This document shows positions 1 through 6,135 of a stretch of 7,485 nucleotides of DNA, piece by piece. The position numbers and the translations under genes were made by a program. The stretch's first letter is position 1, and each line of letters opens with the position of its first letter. Origin of the DNA: Caryophanales bacterium UBA1624 (GTDB taxonomy: Bacteria > Bacillota_I > Bacilli_A > RFN20 > CAG-826); NCBI GenBank assembly GCA_002321395.1, contig DCMK01000043.1, positions 358-7,842 of the forward strand, written 5' to 3'. A model generated the notes under the pieces. That model saw only the letters and a program-made list of their open reading frames with translations. It searched no databases and was not told the origin of the DNA.

Positions 1-32
1 AGCGGATCGCGTCGATAAGCAACGAACCCATT

Positions 33-59
33 AGCGGCGGGGCGACCCGCCGCTTTTTT
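33..59 (+). terminator. Rho-independent terminator of an off-window gene
   Basis: A perfect 9-bp stem (33-41 pairing with 46-54) closes on a GCGA loop of the GNRA class and runs directly into six T (54-59). The T-run is on the plus-strand side only, so it ends a rightward transcript that enters from the left. The end of that gene cannot be fixed: one frame stops with TAA at 16-18 and another with TAG at 32-34. Either could be the last codons of the upstream gene. Confidence 0.92.
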
Positions 60-82
60 GCTGCATAAGATGCGTGGATGAG

Positions 83-159
83 TTGAAAACTTTCAAAACC
101 GGCTGACTCTTATGCCGCCCTTGACGTTTTTCAAACATGGAATGTTGAAAGCACAACAT
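83..159. repeat. Cluster of short inverted repeats (TTGAAA/TTTCAA and ATGTTG/CAACAT)
   Basis: TTGAAA (83-88) and TTTCAA (91-96) form a dyad around two bases. The same hexamers recur in the opposite order as TTTCAA (129-134) and TTGAAA (145-150). ATGTTG (142-147) is mirrored by CAACAT (154-159) across six bases. The overlap of related motifs suggests regulator binding sites. The arms are only 6 bp and the DNA is AT-rich, so chance remains possible. Confidence 0.35.
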
Positions 160-189
160 AGCAGGGAGGACAAAGGACGTTAATACGGA

Positions 190-215
190 CAAATATTACA
201 GATCTGTATTTTTTG
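190..215. repeat. 26-bp imperfect dyad, operator-like
   Basis: The core TACAGATCTGTA (197-208) is a perfect 12-bp palindrome. Continuing outward, five of the next seven base pairs also match, ending in C190/G215, so 11 of 13 positions are symmetric. The stem has almost no room for a loop, so a dimeric-protein operator is more natural than a terminator, even though T-rich sequence follows it. Confidence 0.4.
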
Positions 216-352
216 TATTGATTTATTTAACAACGGTTTAACATGAATCCATAGTTAATAACATTATTTTGCCGCTTATCGCGTGTACGCTTTCTTCTTT
301 TGCGGTTCATCTCCCCATCGCGATTCAGACAATTACTATTTGACGTCCTTAA

Positions 353-366
353 ACAAATGCATTTGT
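353..366. repeat. 14-bp perfect palindrome just before the 386 gene
   Basis: ACAAATGCATTTGT is perfectly palindromic and ends five bases before the Shine-Dalgarno-like GGTGGA (372-377). Its place in the leader would suit a repressor site. A 14-bp palindrome can occur by chance in a window of this size, so confidence is low. Confidence 0.3.
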
Positions 367-385
367 CCTTTGGTGGATTTATGAA

Positions 386-667
386 ATGAAACGCAATCTT
401 TGCCTTTTGGCGCTTCTTCCTTTGGTCTCTTCTTGCGGGCCCGTGAACTATGGCTGCGTCGATCGATTCAACCTTTATTCCGGTTTCGAAAGCTTAGATG
501 CGGATTTCTGTTCTTCGCTAAAACAGGAAAACGAAAAAAACAGCGAGCCTTGCGTGACTCGCCTCTTTGACCCAGTCCCATTATCGGCGCCAAACGAAGA
601 GAATCGAACCTATTCTTTAACGGGGCTTTGCTGCTGCAAATATCGAAGGGAAGGCAACTTCGAGTAA
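386..667 (+). CDS. Short lipoprotein ORF, N-terminal part of a broken gene
   Basis: This open frame encodes 93 residues. It begins with a lipoprotein signal peptide: K2 and R3, a hydrophobic stretch at 5-13, and the lipobox V14-S15-S16-C17. If made, it would be lipid-anchored on the outer face of the membrane. GGTGGA at 372-377, eight bases before the ATG, supports this start. From about residue 80 the frame becomes odd (three consecutive Cys, then Arg-rich) and stops with TAA at 665. The next frame over, entered at the GGGG run 622-625, reads more like a natural protein. I therefore take the last 15 or so residues as frameshifted and the ORF as the head of the pseudogene at 386-1077. No domain beyond the signal peptide is recognised. 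Confidence 0.55.
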   Translation: MKRNLCLLALLPLVSSCGPVNYGCVDRFNLYSGFESLDADFCSSLKQENEKNSEPCVTRLFDPVPLSAPNEENRTYSLTGLCCCKYRREGNFE

Positions 668-1077
668 GAAAAGTGCCCAAACCTCCATCATGCGGAAGGG
701 GCCATTTTCCTAAGCTCGGCTTCTAAGGATGTCTTCATCCATTCATTCCTTTCCTCGGGGCTCACGTCTTTAGACGAGATTGAAATCGCTCCTTCATTGG
801 GGGAGCAGACGCTTAAAGACATCGAAGCAGATGCGAGGAATTTGGTTTTCATCCAAGAAGGGGGAGTTCTCCTTTCTATTATCCGAAGGACATTTCCCGA
901 TTCCGCTATTCCAGCGATGGAGAGGATGATTTTTCACCGCGCTTTTGCGTTTTGGTGGAGTCTACGAGCAAAATCCCTTATGCCTCCTTGCTTTTCTCTC
1001 AGAAAACGAGTCTGGATTTCGTTTCCGACTATTCACAAAGAATCGTTTCCGACATCAATCAAAAGCTCCGCTCTTAA
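386..1077 (+). pseudogene. Frameshifted lipoprotein gene, about 230 residues when repaired
   Basis: After the stop at 665 the DNA still reads like protein, but in changing frames. Three single-base corrections restore one frame from 386 to the TAA at 1075-1077: remove one G from 622-625, add one G to 698-701, and add one G to 860-864. The repaired segments include SLTGFAAANIEGKATSS, then MRKGAIFLSSASKDVFIHS, then SDIS-type Ser- and Asp-rich sequence ending QKLRS. The product would be a secreted lipoprotein with the signal peptide seen in the 93-residue ORF. Function is not recognised. A simpler reading, an in-frame nonsense TAA at 665 plus one deletion near 860, also works. The gene is AT-richer than its right-hand neighbours, which hints at foreign origin or relaxed selection. 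It converges on the methyltransferase gene with 25 bases between stops and no evident terminator. Confidence 0.6.
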
Positions 1078-1102
1078 GCCAGTAAAACGGATCAGCCAAT
1101 CC

Positions 1103-2200
1103 TCAGAAAACTTTGAGCTCCGCGGCCATACGCTTCAGGTTCTCATCCGAAAGGAATTCGGCCAAATCCCCTTCGTTTTCCAAAGAGACCCCCTCACTTA
1201 AGCGATAGATTTCGGAGAATAGGCGGCTGGGGAAGTCCTTTCCGGGAAGATAGGCCTTCCCGCCTTCCTTCGCGATTTCAGGGTTGTTCTGCTCTTCCAA
1301 AAAGGCGATGAGGTATCTTCGAAGATAGACGAGGATGTCCCTTTCGATCCAATATTCGCTTCGCAAGGCGATGCCTTCGCTCTTCTTAAAGCGAAGGTAA
1401 AGGGGGAGGCCGTCTTCCGCGTCGTGGTGGACGTCCATGAAAAGGAAATCGTAAGAACCCTTCTCGCCCTTTCCCGCGAATTCCAGGGCATCCCCCTTTA
1501 TAAGGATAAGCTTCTGCTTTGGGAAAAAGGGCAGAAGATGCTCTCGAAAGAAAGCCAGCACGGCGGGGTCCTTTTCGACGGCGGTGACGGAGGAGACGTC
1601 TTCTTTAAGGCAGGCCATATAGGCGAAATAACCCATCCCAAGACCGTACGTGAGGACCTTCCCTTTCGCGTTCTGAATCGGCTCTTGCATCGTGAGGATC
1701 TCATGGGGGAGCAAAGACATCCAAGGCCGTCCCGAGGAGGAGAATTCCGGGTAGGAGAAGGAGTGGTCGCTATAGGCGAAGCAAGGCGTTTCCTCATAGA
1801 ATGGCGCGCTTCCCACTTCGGTGAAGGAGTAGGGGTAAAGGGAGTAAGGGCCGACCTCCTTTTGGATAAGCTTCAGGTTCCCTTCTTGGATTTTCAAATC
1901 CCGGAGCTTTTCCCAATAAGGATTCTCCGAAAGCAATGGGGTGGGGTCGATGCAACGGATCCCCTTCTTAAGGCCCTCTTCGTAAAGCGCGGAAACGTCT
2001 TCGTAGAAAAAGGAGCAGAAATAATCCCGAAAGGGAAACCCCGGCTTCAGAGAGGCGAAAACCGCTTGCTTTTCTTCCACTGGGATCGAAAGGAACTCAT
2101 TGAGCAAAGAAGAGGCCTCCTCCTGAAGATGCTCCTTTTGGAAGAGCCTAGCCAATAGGGATTCGAATTTTGGGTCGCGGGAAAGCTTCATGGCAACCAT
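1103..2200 (-). CDS. SAM-dependent methyltransferase-like protein
   Basis: The 365-residue product has a class I Rossmann methyltransferase core in its second half. Motif I is GLGMG (186-190) after strand VLTY. The acidic ribose-binding residue fits E209 in TAVEKDP. GDALEF (236-241) is the adenine-side motif, and DFLFMDV (251-257) is the motif IV strand. The first 175 residues are a helical region and an aromatic-rich part (SLYPYSF, YPEFSSSGRPW) of unknown role, perhaps the substrate domain. The spacing resembles the spermidine-synthase-like superfamily, but no polyamine-specific residue is evident, so the substrate is unknown and the protein is probably cytoplasmic. The start is uncertain: the ATG at 2200 has no Shine-Dalgarno, and a second ATG at 2191 (codon 4) lies 7 bases after TACAAT. 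The gene ends with TGA. It is transcribed alone, divergent from the lipoprotein at 2288. Confidence 0.8.
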   Translation of the reverse strand: MVAMKLSRDPKFESLLARLFQKEHLQEEASSLLNEFLSIPVEEKQAVFASLKPGFPFRDYFCSFFYEDVSALYEEGLKKGIRCIDPTPLLSENPYWEKLRDLKIQEGNLKLIQKEVGPYSLYPYSFTEVGSAPFYEETPCFAYSDHSFSYPEFSSSGRPWMSLLPHEILTMQEPIQNAKGKVLTYGLGMGYFAYMACLKEDVSSVTAVEKDPAVLAFFREHLLPFFPKQKLILIKGDALEFAGKGEKGSYDFLFMDVHHDAEDGLPLYLRFKKSEGIALRSEYWIERDILVYLRRYLIAFLEEQNNPEIAKEGGKAYLPGKDFPSRLFSEIYRLSEGVSLENEGDLAEFLSDENLKRMAAELKVF

Positions 2201-2204
2201 TGTA
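2199..2204 (-). promoter_or_regulatory. Candidate -10 box for the methyltransferase gene (leaderless start)
   Basis: On the minus strand TACAAT is followed by seven bases and the ATG at 2191. Transcription starting 6-7 bases past the -10 would put the 5' end at or one base before that ATG, giving a leaderless message starting at codon 4 of the longest frame. No good -35 lies 16-18 bp upstream (CCACGT at 17 bp), so this is tentative. Confidence 0.3.
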
Positions 2205-2236
2205 GAGGAAAAGCTATTGCAACGTGGAAAAAAGGA

Positions 2237-2264
2237 TTGACCGGGGGCGTAGATTGGTTATCTT
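2237..2264 (+). promoter_or_regulatory. Sigma-70-type promoter of the lipoprotein gene
   Basis: TTGACC (2237-2242) matches the -35 consensus in five of six bases. TATCTT (2259-2264) follows after a 16-bp spacer and matches the -10 in four of six. The start of transcription would lie near 2271, leaving a short leader that contains AAGGAG (2275-2280). Confidence 0.6.
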
Positions 2265-2287
2265 TTAGATGAACAAGGAGCAGCAAT

Positions 2288-3283
2288 ATGAAAAAGACCA
2301 ACGTTCTTCTATTACTCTCATCCGCTTTCTTCCTCCTCTCCTGCGGGGGCAATCAAGACAAAACCATCGTCCCCGAAGGCGAATCCGTATCCGTGGAAAC
2401 CGCGAAAGCGAAATACCAAGCCGCCGCTTCCGCGATGGAACAGGAAAAGAAAGGCTATTCCGTCAAAGTCGACGGGGCCCGCTTCGACCTCCTCTTTTCC
2501 GCGAAGGCCGTTTCCCCGCTTCAGGAAAGCGGCGACCCCATCACCGTTTATGACCTCTCCGCCCACGCTTCCATCTCCGATTTCGCCTTCTCCGCCGCCT
2601 TGGCGGAGAAAGAAGGCGGGAAGATCGGGGCGCATGTCAAAACCTCCTTCGGAAGCGACGTCGGCGCGGAAATCAAAAGCGATCTCTCGGGGGTGGAGCA
2701 AAACGCCCCCTCCTACAAAGGCAACGTCTCCGCTTCGGTTTATTTGCAAGACGACGCCCTCTATATCGACGCGACCTCCCTGTCCCAGCTTTTCGAGGGG
2801 CTCAATAGCTCTGAGACTGCCTTTGCGAAGAAGACGAAGATCGCTTTGGATCCTGGCGACGCCGCGATGCCAGAAATCAGTTGGGGTGAGCTTCCCGCCG
2901 AAATCGAGAAGCTTTGCAAAGAAAACGCCACCTCCATCCTCAGCAAGGACGGAACCTATTCCTTCGTCTACCGCTTGGATTTCCCGACCATCGTCTCCTC
3001 CATCGTCGGGGAAGGAGGAGCCTTTGGGTCCAGCGCTTCCGCCTTGCAATTCGGGAAGGACAGCTATGCGGAGGCTTGCCTTAGCTTCAACGAGGCGGGG
3101 CTTACCCGCTTCGCCCTCGGCTATTCCGTCAGCGCCTCCTTCTCCGCCAGCGATTCGACCGGATTCCTGATGGAGGGCTCTTTCTCTTCTTCGGCGAATT
3201 TGGTCGCCGAATTCGCCTTCGGCGTGGACAACGTCGAAAGCGTCCCCGATCCGGATAGCTACGTATTGGCCTCCTCTTACTAA
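2288..3283 (+). CDS. Putative lipoprotein of unknown function
   Basis: The 331-residue product starts with a classic lipoprotein signal: K2 and K3, hydrophobic residues 6-17, and the lipobox L16-L17-S18-C19 followed by Gly-Gly-Asn. It should be lipid-anchored on the outer membrane face. AAGGAG at 2275-2280, seven bases before the ATG, fixes the start. The mature part is rich in Ser, Ala and Asp/Glu, has no further Cys apart from two isolated residues, and has no membrane segment. It alternates short polar and hydrophobic stretches typical of beta-rich secreted domains, such as FAFSAALAEKEGGKIGAHV near residue 100. No known domain is recognised; a LolA-like or substrate-binding fold is only a guess. 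The gene has its own promoter and terminator, so it is monocistronic. Confidence 0.85.
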   Translation: MKKTNVLLLLSSAFFLLSCGGNQDKTIVPEGESVSVETAKAKYQAAASAMEQEKKGYSVKVDGARFDLLFSAKAVSPLQESGDPITVYDLSAHASISDFAFSAALAEKEGGKIGAHVKTSFGSDVGAEIKSDLSGVEQNAPSYKGNVSASVYLQDDALYIDATSLSQLFEGLNSSETAFAKKTKIALDPGDAAMPEISWGELPAEIEKLCKENATSILSKDGTYSFVYRLDFPTIVSSIVGEGGAFGSSASALQFGKDSYAEACLSFNEAGLTRFALGYSVSASFSASDSTGFLMEGSFSSSANLVAEFAFGVDNVESVPDPDSYVLASSY

Positions 3284-3299
3284 GGAAAAAGGGCTTTAG

Positions 3300-3323
3300 G
3301 CGGGGCTTCGGCCCCGCTTTTTT
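3300..3323 (+). terminator. Rho-independent terminator with UUCG loop
   Basis: A perfect 7-bp GC stem (3300-3306 with 3311-3317) is closed by the stable TTCG tetraloop and followed by six T (3318-3323). It begins 16 bases after the stop codon of the lipoprotein gene and insulates it from the operon to the right. Confidence 0.95.
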
Positions 3324-3345
3324 CATGGGGGCGCCGCACAAAAAT

Positions 3346-3359
3346 GCCAAGCGAAAACT
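3346..3359 (+). promoter_or_regulatory. Weak second cre-like site
   Basis: This stretch carries AAGCGAAAACT, matching the centre and right half of a CcpA cre box (AARCGNWWWCW), but its first two bases, GC, do not match TG. Its central CG is 54 bp upstream of the CG of the strong cre at 3399-3414, about five helical turns. It could be an auxiliary site; on its own the match is weak. Confidence 0.25.
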
Positions 3360-3361
3360 CC

Positions 3362-3378
3362 GAGCCCGTTTTGGGCTC
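3362..3378. repeat. Perfect 6-bp hairpin upstream of the operon promoter
   Basis: GAGCCC (3362-3367) and GGGCTC (3373-3378) are perfect complements around a 5-base GTTTT loop. No T-run follows on either strand, so it is not a standard terminator. It sits between the UUCG terminator and the cre box, so it may be a regulator site or a remnant. Confidence 0.35.
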
Positions 3379-3398
3379 AAAAAGATGAAAATTCAAAA

Positions 3399-3414
3399 AT
3401 GTAAGCGTTTTCCC
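3399..3414 (+). promoter_or_regulatory. CcpA-type cre operator
   Basis: ATGTAAGCGTTTTCCC matches the cre consensus WTGNAARCGNWWWCAW at every position except the last two. The site overlaps the -35 region of the dehydrogenase operon. In Bacillota, CcpA with phosphorylated HPr bound at this position blocks transcription when preferred sugars are present. Glycerol metabolism genes are known targets of this control in the group, which agrees with the genes that follow. Confidence 0.75.
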
Positions 3415-3436
3415 GAATTACCAAAAAGGATATACT
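3408..3436 (+). promoter_or_regulatory. Promoter of the dehydrogenase operon
   Basis: The -10 is TATACT (3431-3436), five of six matches. At 17 bp upstream lies a poor -35, TTTTCC (3408-3413), embedded in the cre box. Transcription would begin near A3443, leaving only about three bases before the ATG at 3446. The leader has no room for a Shine-Dalgarno; the AAAGGA at 3425-3430 is upstream of the -10 and 15 bases from the start codon. Confidence 0.6.
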
Positions 3437-3445
3437 AAAGCCATT

Positions 3446-4873
3446 ATGAAAGACGTAATTGTGATCGGCGGTGGGGTTACCGGGGCCTTCATCGCGCGGA
3501 ACCTATCCCGTTATTCCCTCTCGGTTTTGGTGATTGAGAAGGAACAAGACGTCGGCGACGTCACTTCCATGGCCAATTCCGCCATCGTCCATTCGGGCTA
3601 CGACCCCGTTCCGGGGACGAAGAAAGCCCGCTTCAACGTCGAGGGGAACGCCATGTACGATGAAATCTGCCGCGACCTCGACGTGGAATTCGACCGCTGC
3701 GGCTCAATGACCATCGCGACCACCCAGGAACAGCTTACCCACCTGAAAGGCTTGCAGGAAAGGGCTAAGCAGAACGGCGTGGAGACCAAACTCCTAAGCG
3801 GGGAAGAGGCCAAAGCGCTCGAGAAGAACCTCACCCCCGAATGCGTCGGAGCCCTCCTTTGCCCGAGCGCCGGGGTCATCAACCCCTTCAACCTCGTCGC
3901 CCATTGCTTCGAAAACGCCATCGACAACGGCGTCGAGCTTTCCCTCGGCGAGGAAGTCCTCTCCGTGGAAGAGGAAGGCTCTTCTTTCAAAGTGAAGACC
4001 AGCAAAGGCGAGCATGAGGCGAAAGTGGTGGTCAATGCGGCCGGATTGAAAGCTGAGGAGATCGCCAGGATGATGGATCCCATTTCCTGGTCCATCAAAC
4101 CCAGGAAGGGCGAATACTACGTTTTGGACCATTATCAGGACGGCTTCGTCTCCCACGTCCTCTTCCCTTTGCCTTCGGAAAAAGGGAAGGGCATCTTGGT
4201 CACCAAGACGACCTCCGACAATTATTTGGTCGGCCCGAGCTCGGAATTCGTCGAGGACAAAGACGACATGTCCACCGACGCCCCGACCCTAGCCGACGTC
4301 AAGCGCCAAGCCTCGCTTTTGGTGCCAAACATCCCTTTCTATGAGCAGATCCGCGTCTTCGCCGGGCTCCGCGCCACTCCCTCGACCCATGATTTCATCA
4401 TCGAGCCGAGCCCGTTCCATCCTCGTTTCATCAACGTCGCCGGGATCGAGTCCCCTGGCCTTGCTAGCAGCCCCGCGATCGGGAAATACGTCGTGGAGGA
4501 GCTGATTGGGAAGATCCTCCCCCTCCAAGAGAAAGCGGGCTGGAAGAAAGCGGTGCGGCCTTATTTCCATCCCAACCGCATGAGCGCGGAGGAAAGGAAC
4601 GCCCTCATCCAAAGCAACCCGGACTTCGGCGAGATCATCTGCAACTGCGAGAAAGTGAGCCTTGGGGAAATCGAGGACGTGCTCTCCCGCTCCGTCCCTT
4701 GCCGCACCATCAAGGCGGTCAAAAAGCGCACGCGCGCCGGATTCGGGAAATGCCAGGGCGGCTTCTGCCAGCCGAAGGTGCTCCTCCTTTTGGCCAAGTA
4801 TTTCAAAGTATCGCCCCTTGAGATCCTTTACGACAAAGAGGGGTCCAACGTTCTGATGCAGGAGAGCAAATAA
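3446..4873 (+). CDS. GlpA/LhgO-like FAD dehydrogenase with [2Fe-2S] BFD domain
   Basis: The 475-residue protein has an N-terminal FAD fold with GGGVTG at 8-13 and the ribose-binding acidic residue in VIEKE (29-33). A DAO-type substrate domain follows, with NAAG (197-200), KGEYYVLD (221-228) and a second FAD contact near VAGIESPGLASSPAIG (331-346). Residues about 395-455 form a BFD-like [2Fe-2S] domain with C399, C401, C436 and C441 (CxC then CxxxxC). This order is that of anaerobic glycerol-3-phosphate dehydrogenase GlpA, which oxidises glycerol 3-phosphate to dihydroxyacetone phosphate. Relatives such as LhgO oxidise L-2-hydroxyglutarate, so the substrate is not certain. It heads a three-gene operon with single-base spacing, controlled by a cre box. 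No glycerol kinase or facilitator gene is in view. The start has no Shine-Dalgarno but a close -10, as expected for a leaderless message. Confidence 0.88.
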   Translation: MKDVIVIGGGVTGAFIARNLSRYSLSVLVIEKEQDVGDVTSMANSAIVHSGYDPVPGTKKARFNVEGNAMYDEICRDLDVEFDRCGSMTIATTQEQLTHLKGLQERAKQNGVETKLLSGEEAKALEKNLTPECVGALLCPSAGVINPFNLVAHCFENAIDNGVELSLGEEVLSVEEEGSSFKVKTSKGEHEAKVVVNAAGLKAEEIARMMDPISWSIKPRKGEYYVLDHYQDGFVSHVLFPLPSEKGKGILVTKTTSDNYLVGPSSEFVEDKDDMSTDAPTLADVKRQASLLVPNIPFYEQIRVFAGLRATPSTHDFIIEPSPFHPRFINVAGIESPGLASSPAIGKYVVEELIGKILPLQEKAGWKKAVRPYFHPNRMSAEERNALIQSNPDFGEIICNCEKVSLGEIEDVLSRSVPCRTIKAVKKRTRAGFGKCQGGFCQPKVLLLLAKYFKVSPLEILYDKEGSNVLMQESK

Positions 4874-4874
4874 G

Positions 4875-6134
4875 ATGGAAAGCAAAGACATCGTCATCAT
4901 CGGCGGGGGTTCCGCCGGCATGGCCGCGGCGATCGCGGCTTACGACAAAGGCATCCGCGACATCCTGGTTTTGGAGCGCACCAATTTCCTCGGCGGCATC
5001 CTCAACCAATGCATCCACAACGGCTTTGGGCTCAATGCGTTCAAGGAAGAGCTGACCGGCCCCGAATTCTTCTACCGCTTCGAGGAGGAGATGGAGAAGC
5101 GGGGGATCGCCTATGAGCTGGAGACCAACGTCACTTCCATCACCAAGGACAAAGTCATCACCTATCTGAACCGCAAAGGCTGCAAGGAAGTCAAAGCCAA
5201 AGCCATCATCATGGCCGCCGGATGCTATGAAAGGAACGCCGGCGCCATCGGCATCCCGGGCGATCGCCCCGCCGGGGTCATCACCGCCGGCCAGGCCCAG
5301 CTTTACCTCAATGAGTACGGCTATTTGGTCGGGAAGAGGGTCTTCATCCTCGGCTCCGGCGACATCGGCTTGATCATGGCCCGCCGCATGACCCTAGAAG
5401 GGGCCAAGGTCCTTGGGGTCGCCGAGCTTTGCCCCTATTCCAATGGCCTCAACCGCAACATCCAGCAGTGCCTGATCGATTTCGGCATCCCCCTTTACCT
5501 ATCCCATACGGTCACCAAAGTCATCGGCAAGAGCCATTTGGAGGCCATCGAGCTTTCCCAGGTCGACGCCAACAAACGCCCCATCCCGGGAACGGAGAGG
5601 CGCTTCGACGTCGATACGCTGCTCCTTTCGGTCGGGCTCATCCCCAACAACGATTTGCTCAACAAAATGGGCATCCCCCAAAGCAGAAGCCGGGGTTCGG
5701 TGGTCAATGAGCACCTGGAAACCTCGATCGATGGGGTCTTCTCCTGCGGCAACGTCCTCCACGTTCACGATTTGGCCGACTACGTCGTCGATGAAGGAAA
5801 GACGGCCGGGGAAAGCGCCGCCGCCTATCTTCAGGGCAGGTTGCCCCGCCACGACAAGCTCATCAAAACCGTCGCGGGGGAGGGGATCGGCTACGTCGTC
5901 CCCGGGGAAATCGATTGGGAGAACGCCGAAAGCAAAATCCCCTTCAAGTTCCGCGTCCGCCTGCCAAGCAAAGACGTCTTCATCGAATATTCCTTCAACG
6001 GGAAGGTCGTCAAGCGCATCTATAAGCAGACGATCATCCCCAGCGAAATGGAAATCGACAAGCTGGACAAAGCCCTATTCCAAGAAAAGGAAGGCGCCAT
6101 CACGGTCAGCCTAAAACCCAGGGAGGCCCAATAA
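4875..6134 (+). CDS. NAD(P)/FAD-dependent oxidoreductase, partner of the GlpA-like enzyme
   Basis: The 419-residue protein is a pyridine-nucleotide oxidoreductase of the COG0446 type. The FAD-binding GGGSAGM lies at 10-16 with LERTNFLGG following. The second nucleotide site GSGDIG (160-165) should bind NAD(P)H. TSIDGVFSCGN (283-293) is the C-terminal FAD motif, with CGN where many relatives have GD. There is no CxxC redox pair; C46 in NQCIHNGFG is a lone Cys near the flavin. A C-terminal extension of about 90 residues ends the protein. Its likely role is to take electrons from the preceding dehydrogenase and reduce NAD or another carrier, standing in for GlpB. It starts one base after the upstream stop, with AGGAG (4860-4864) inside the end of that gene, so translation is probably coupled. 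Confidence 0.88.
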   Translation: MESKDIVIIGGGSAGMAAAIAAYDKGIRDILVLERTNFLGGILNQCIHNGFGLNAFKEELTGPEFFYRFEEEMEKRGIAYELETNVTSITKDKVITYLNRKGCKEVKAKAIIMAAGCYERNAGAIGIPGDRPAGVITAGQAQLYLNEYGYLVGKRVFILGSGDIGLIMARRMTLEGAKVLGVAELCPYSNGLNRNIQQCLIDFGIPLYLSHTVTKVIGKSHLEAIELSQVDANKRPIPGTERRFDVDTLLLSVGLIPNNDLLNKMGIPQSRSRGSVVNEHLETSIDGVFSCGNVLHVHDLADYVVDEGKTAGESAAAYLQGRLPRHDKLIKTVAGEGIGYVVPGEIDWENAESKIPFKFRVRLPSKDVFIEYSFNGKVVKRIYKQTIIPSEMEIDKLDKALFQEKEGAITVSLKPREAQ

Positions 6135-6135
6135 C

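Larger units (their letters stand above)
60..385. other. AT-rich gene-free region with dyad symmetries
   Basis: No convincing gene lies between the terminator and the ATG at 386. The stretch is visibly richer in A and T than the operon to the right. It holds several inverted repeats, listed separately. A Shine-Dalgarno-like GGGAGGA at 163-169 has no start codon at a usable distance. Candidate promoter hexamers are weak: TTGATT at 218-223 with TAACAT at 239-244 has a short 15-bp spacer, and TTGACG at 340-345 has no matching -10. No tRNA or known riboswitch was recognised. Confidence 0.6.

Noticed and set aside
1..34. End of an upstream coding sequence
   Set aside because: Stops occur in two frames (16-18 and 32-34) within a dozen codons of the window edge, too little sequence to choose a frame or a product.
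163..169. Shine-Dalgarno-like GGGAGGA in the AT-rich leader
   Set aside because: No ATG, GTG or TTG lies 5-12 bases downstream; the first ATG is near 243 and opens no sizeable frame.
340..345. TTGACG as a -35 box for the gene at 386
   Set aside because: No -10-like hexamer is found 16-18 bp downstream; that position reads TTTGTC/TTGTCC.
797..1201. Open frame of 134 residues on the plus strand
   Set aside because: It lies in the same frame as the lipoprotein ORF and represents the middle of the broken gene plus an out-of-frame tail that runs into the 3' end of the minus-strand methyltransferase gene. Its ATG has no Shine-Dalgarno.
1424..2158. Long plus-strand open frame opposite the methyltransferase gene
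   Set aside because: It is antisense to a protein with clear SAM-binding motifs, has no ribosome binding site, and its composition (Gly-, Arg- and Glu-rich) is that of a shadow frame in GC-rich DNA.
2318..3049. Long minus-strand open frame opposite the intact lipoprotein
   Set aside because: Gly-rich and low in complexity, with no start signal. It overlaps a gene with promoter, Shine-Dalgarno, signal peptide and terminator on the other strand.
4289..4921. Minus-strand open frame opposite the dehydrogenase C-terminus
   Set aside because: The BFD Cys motif and FAD motifs on the plus strand show which strand is coding. The antisense frame has no recognisable features.
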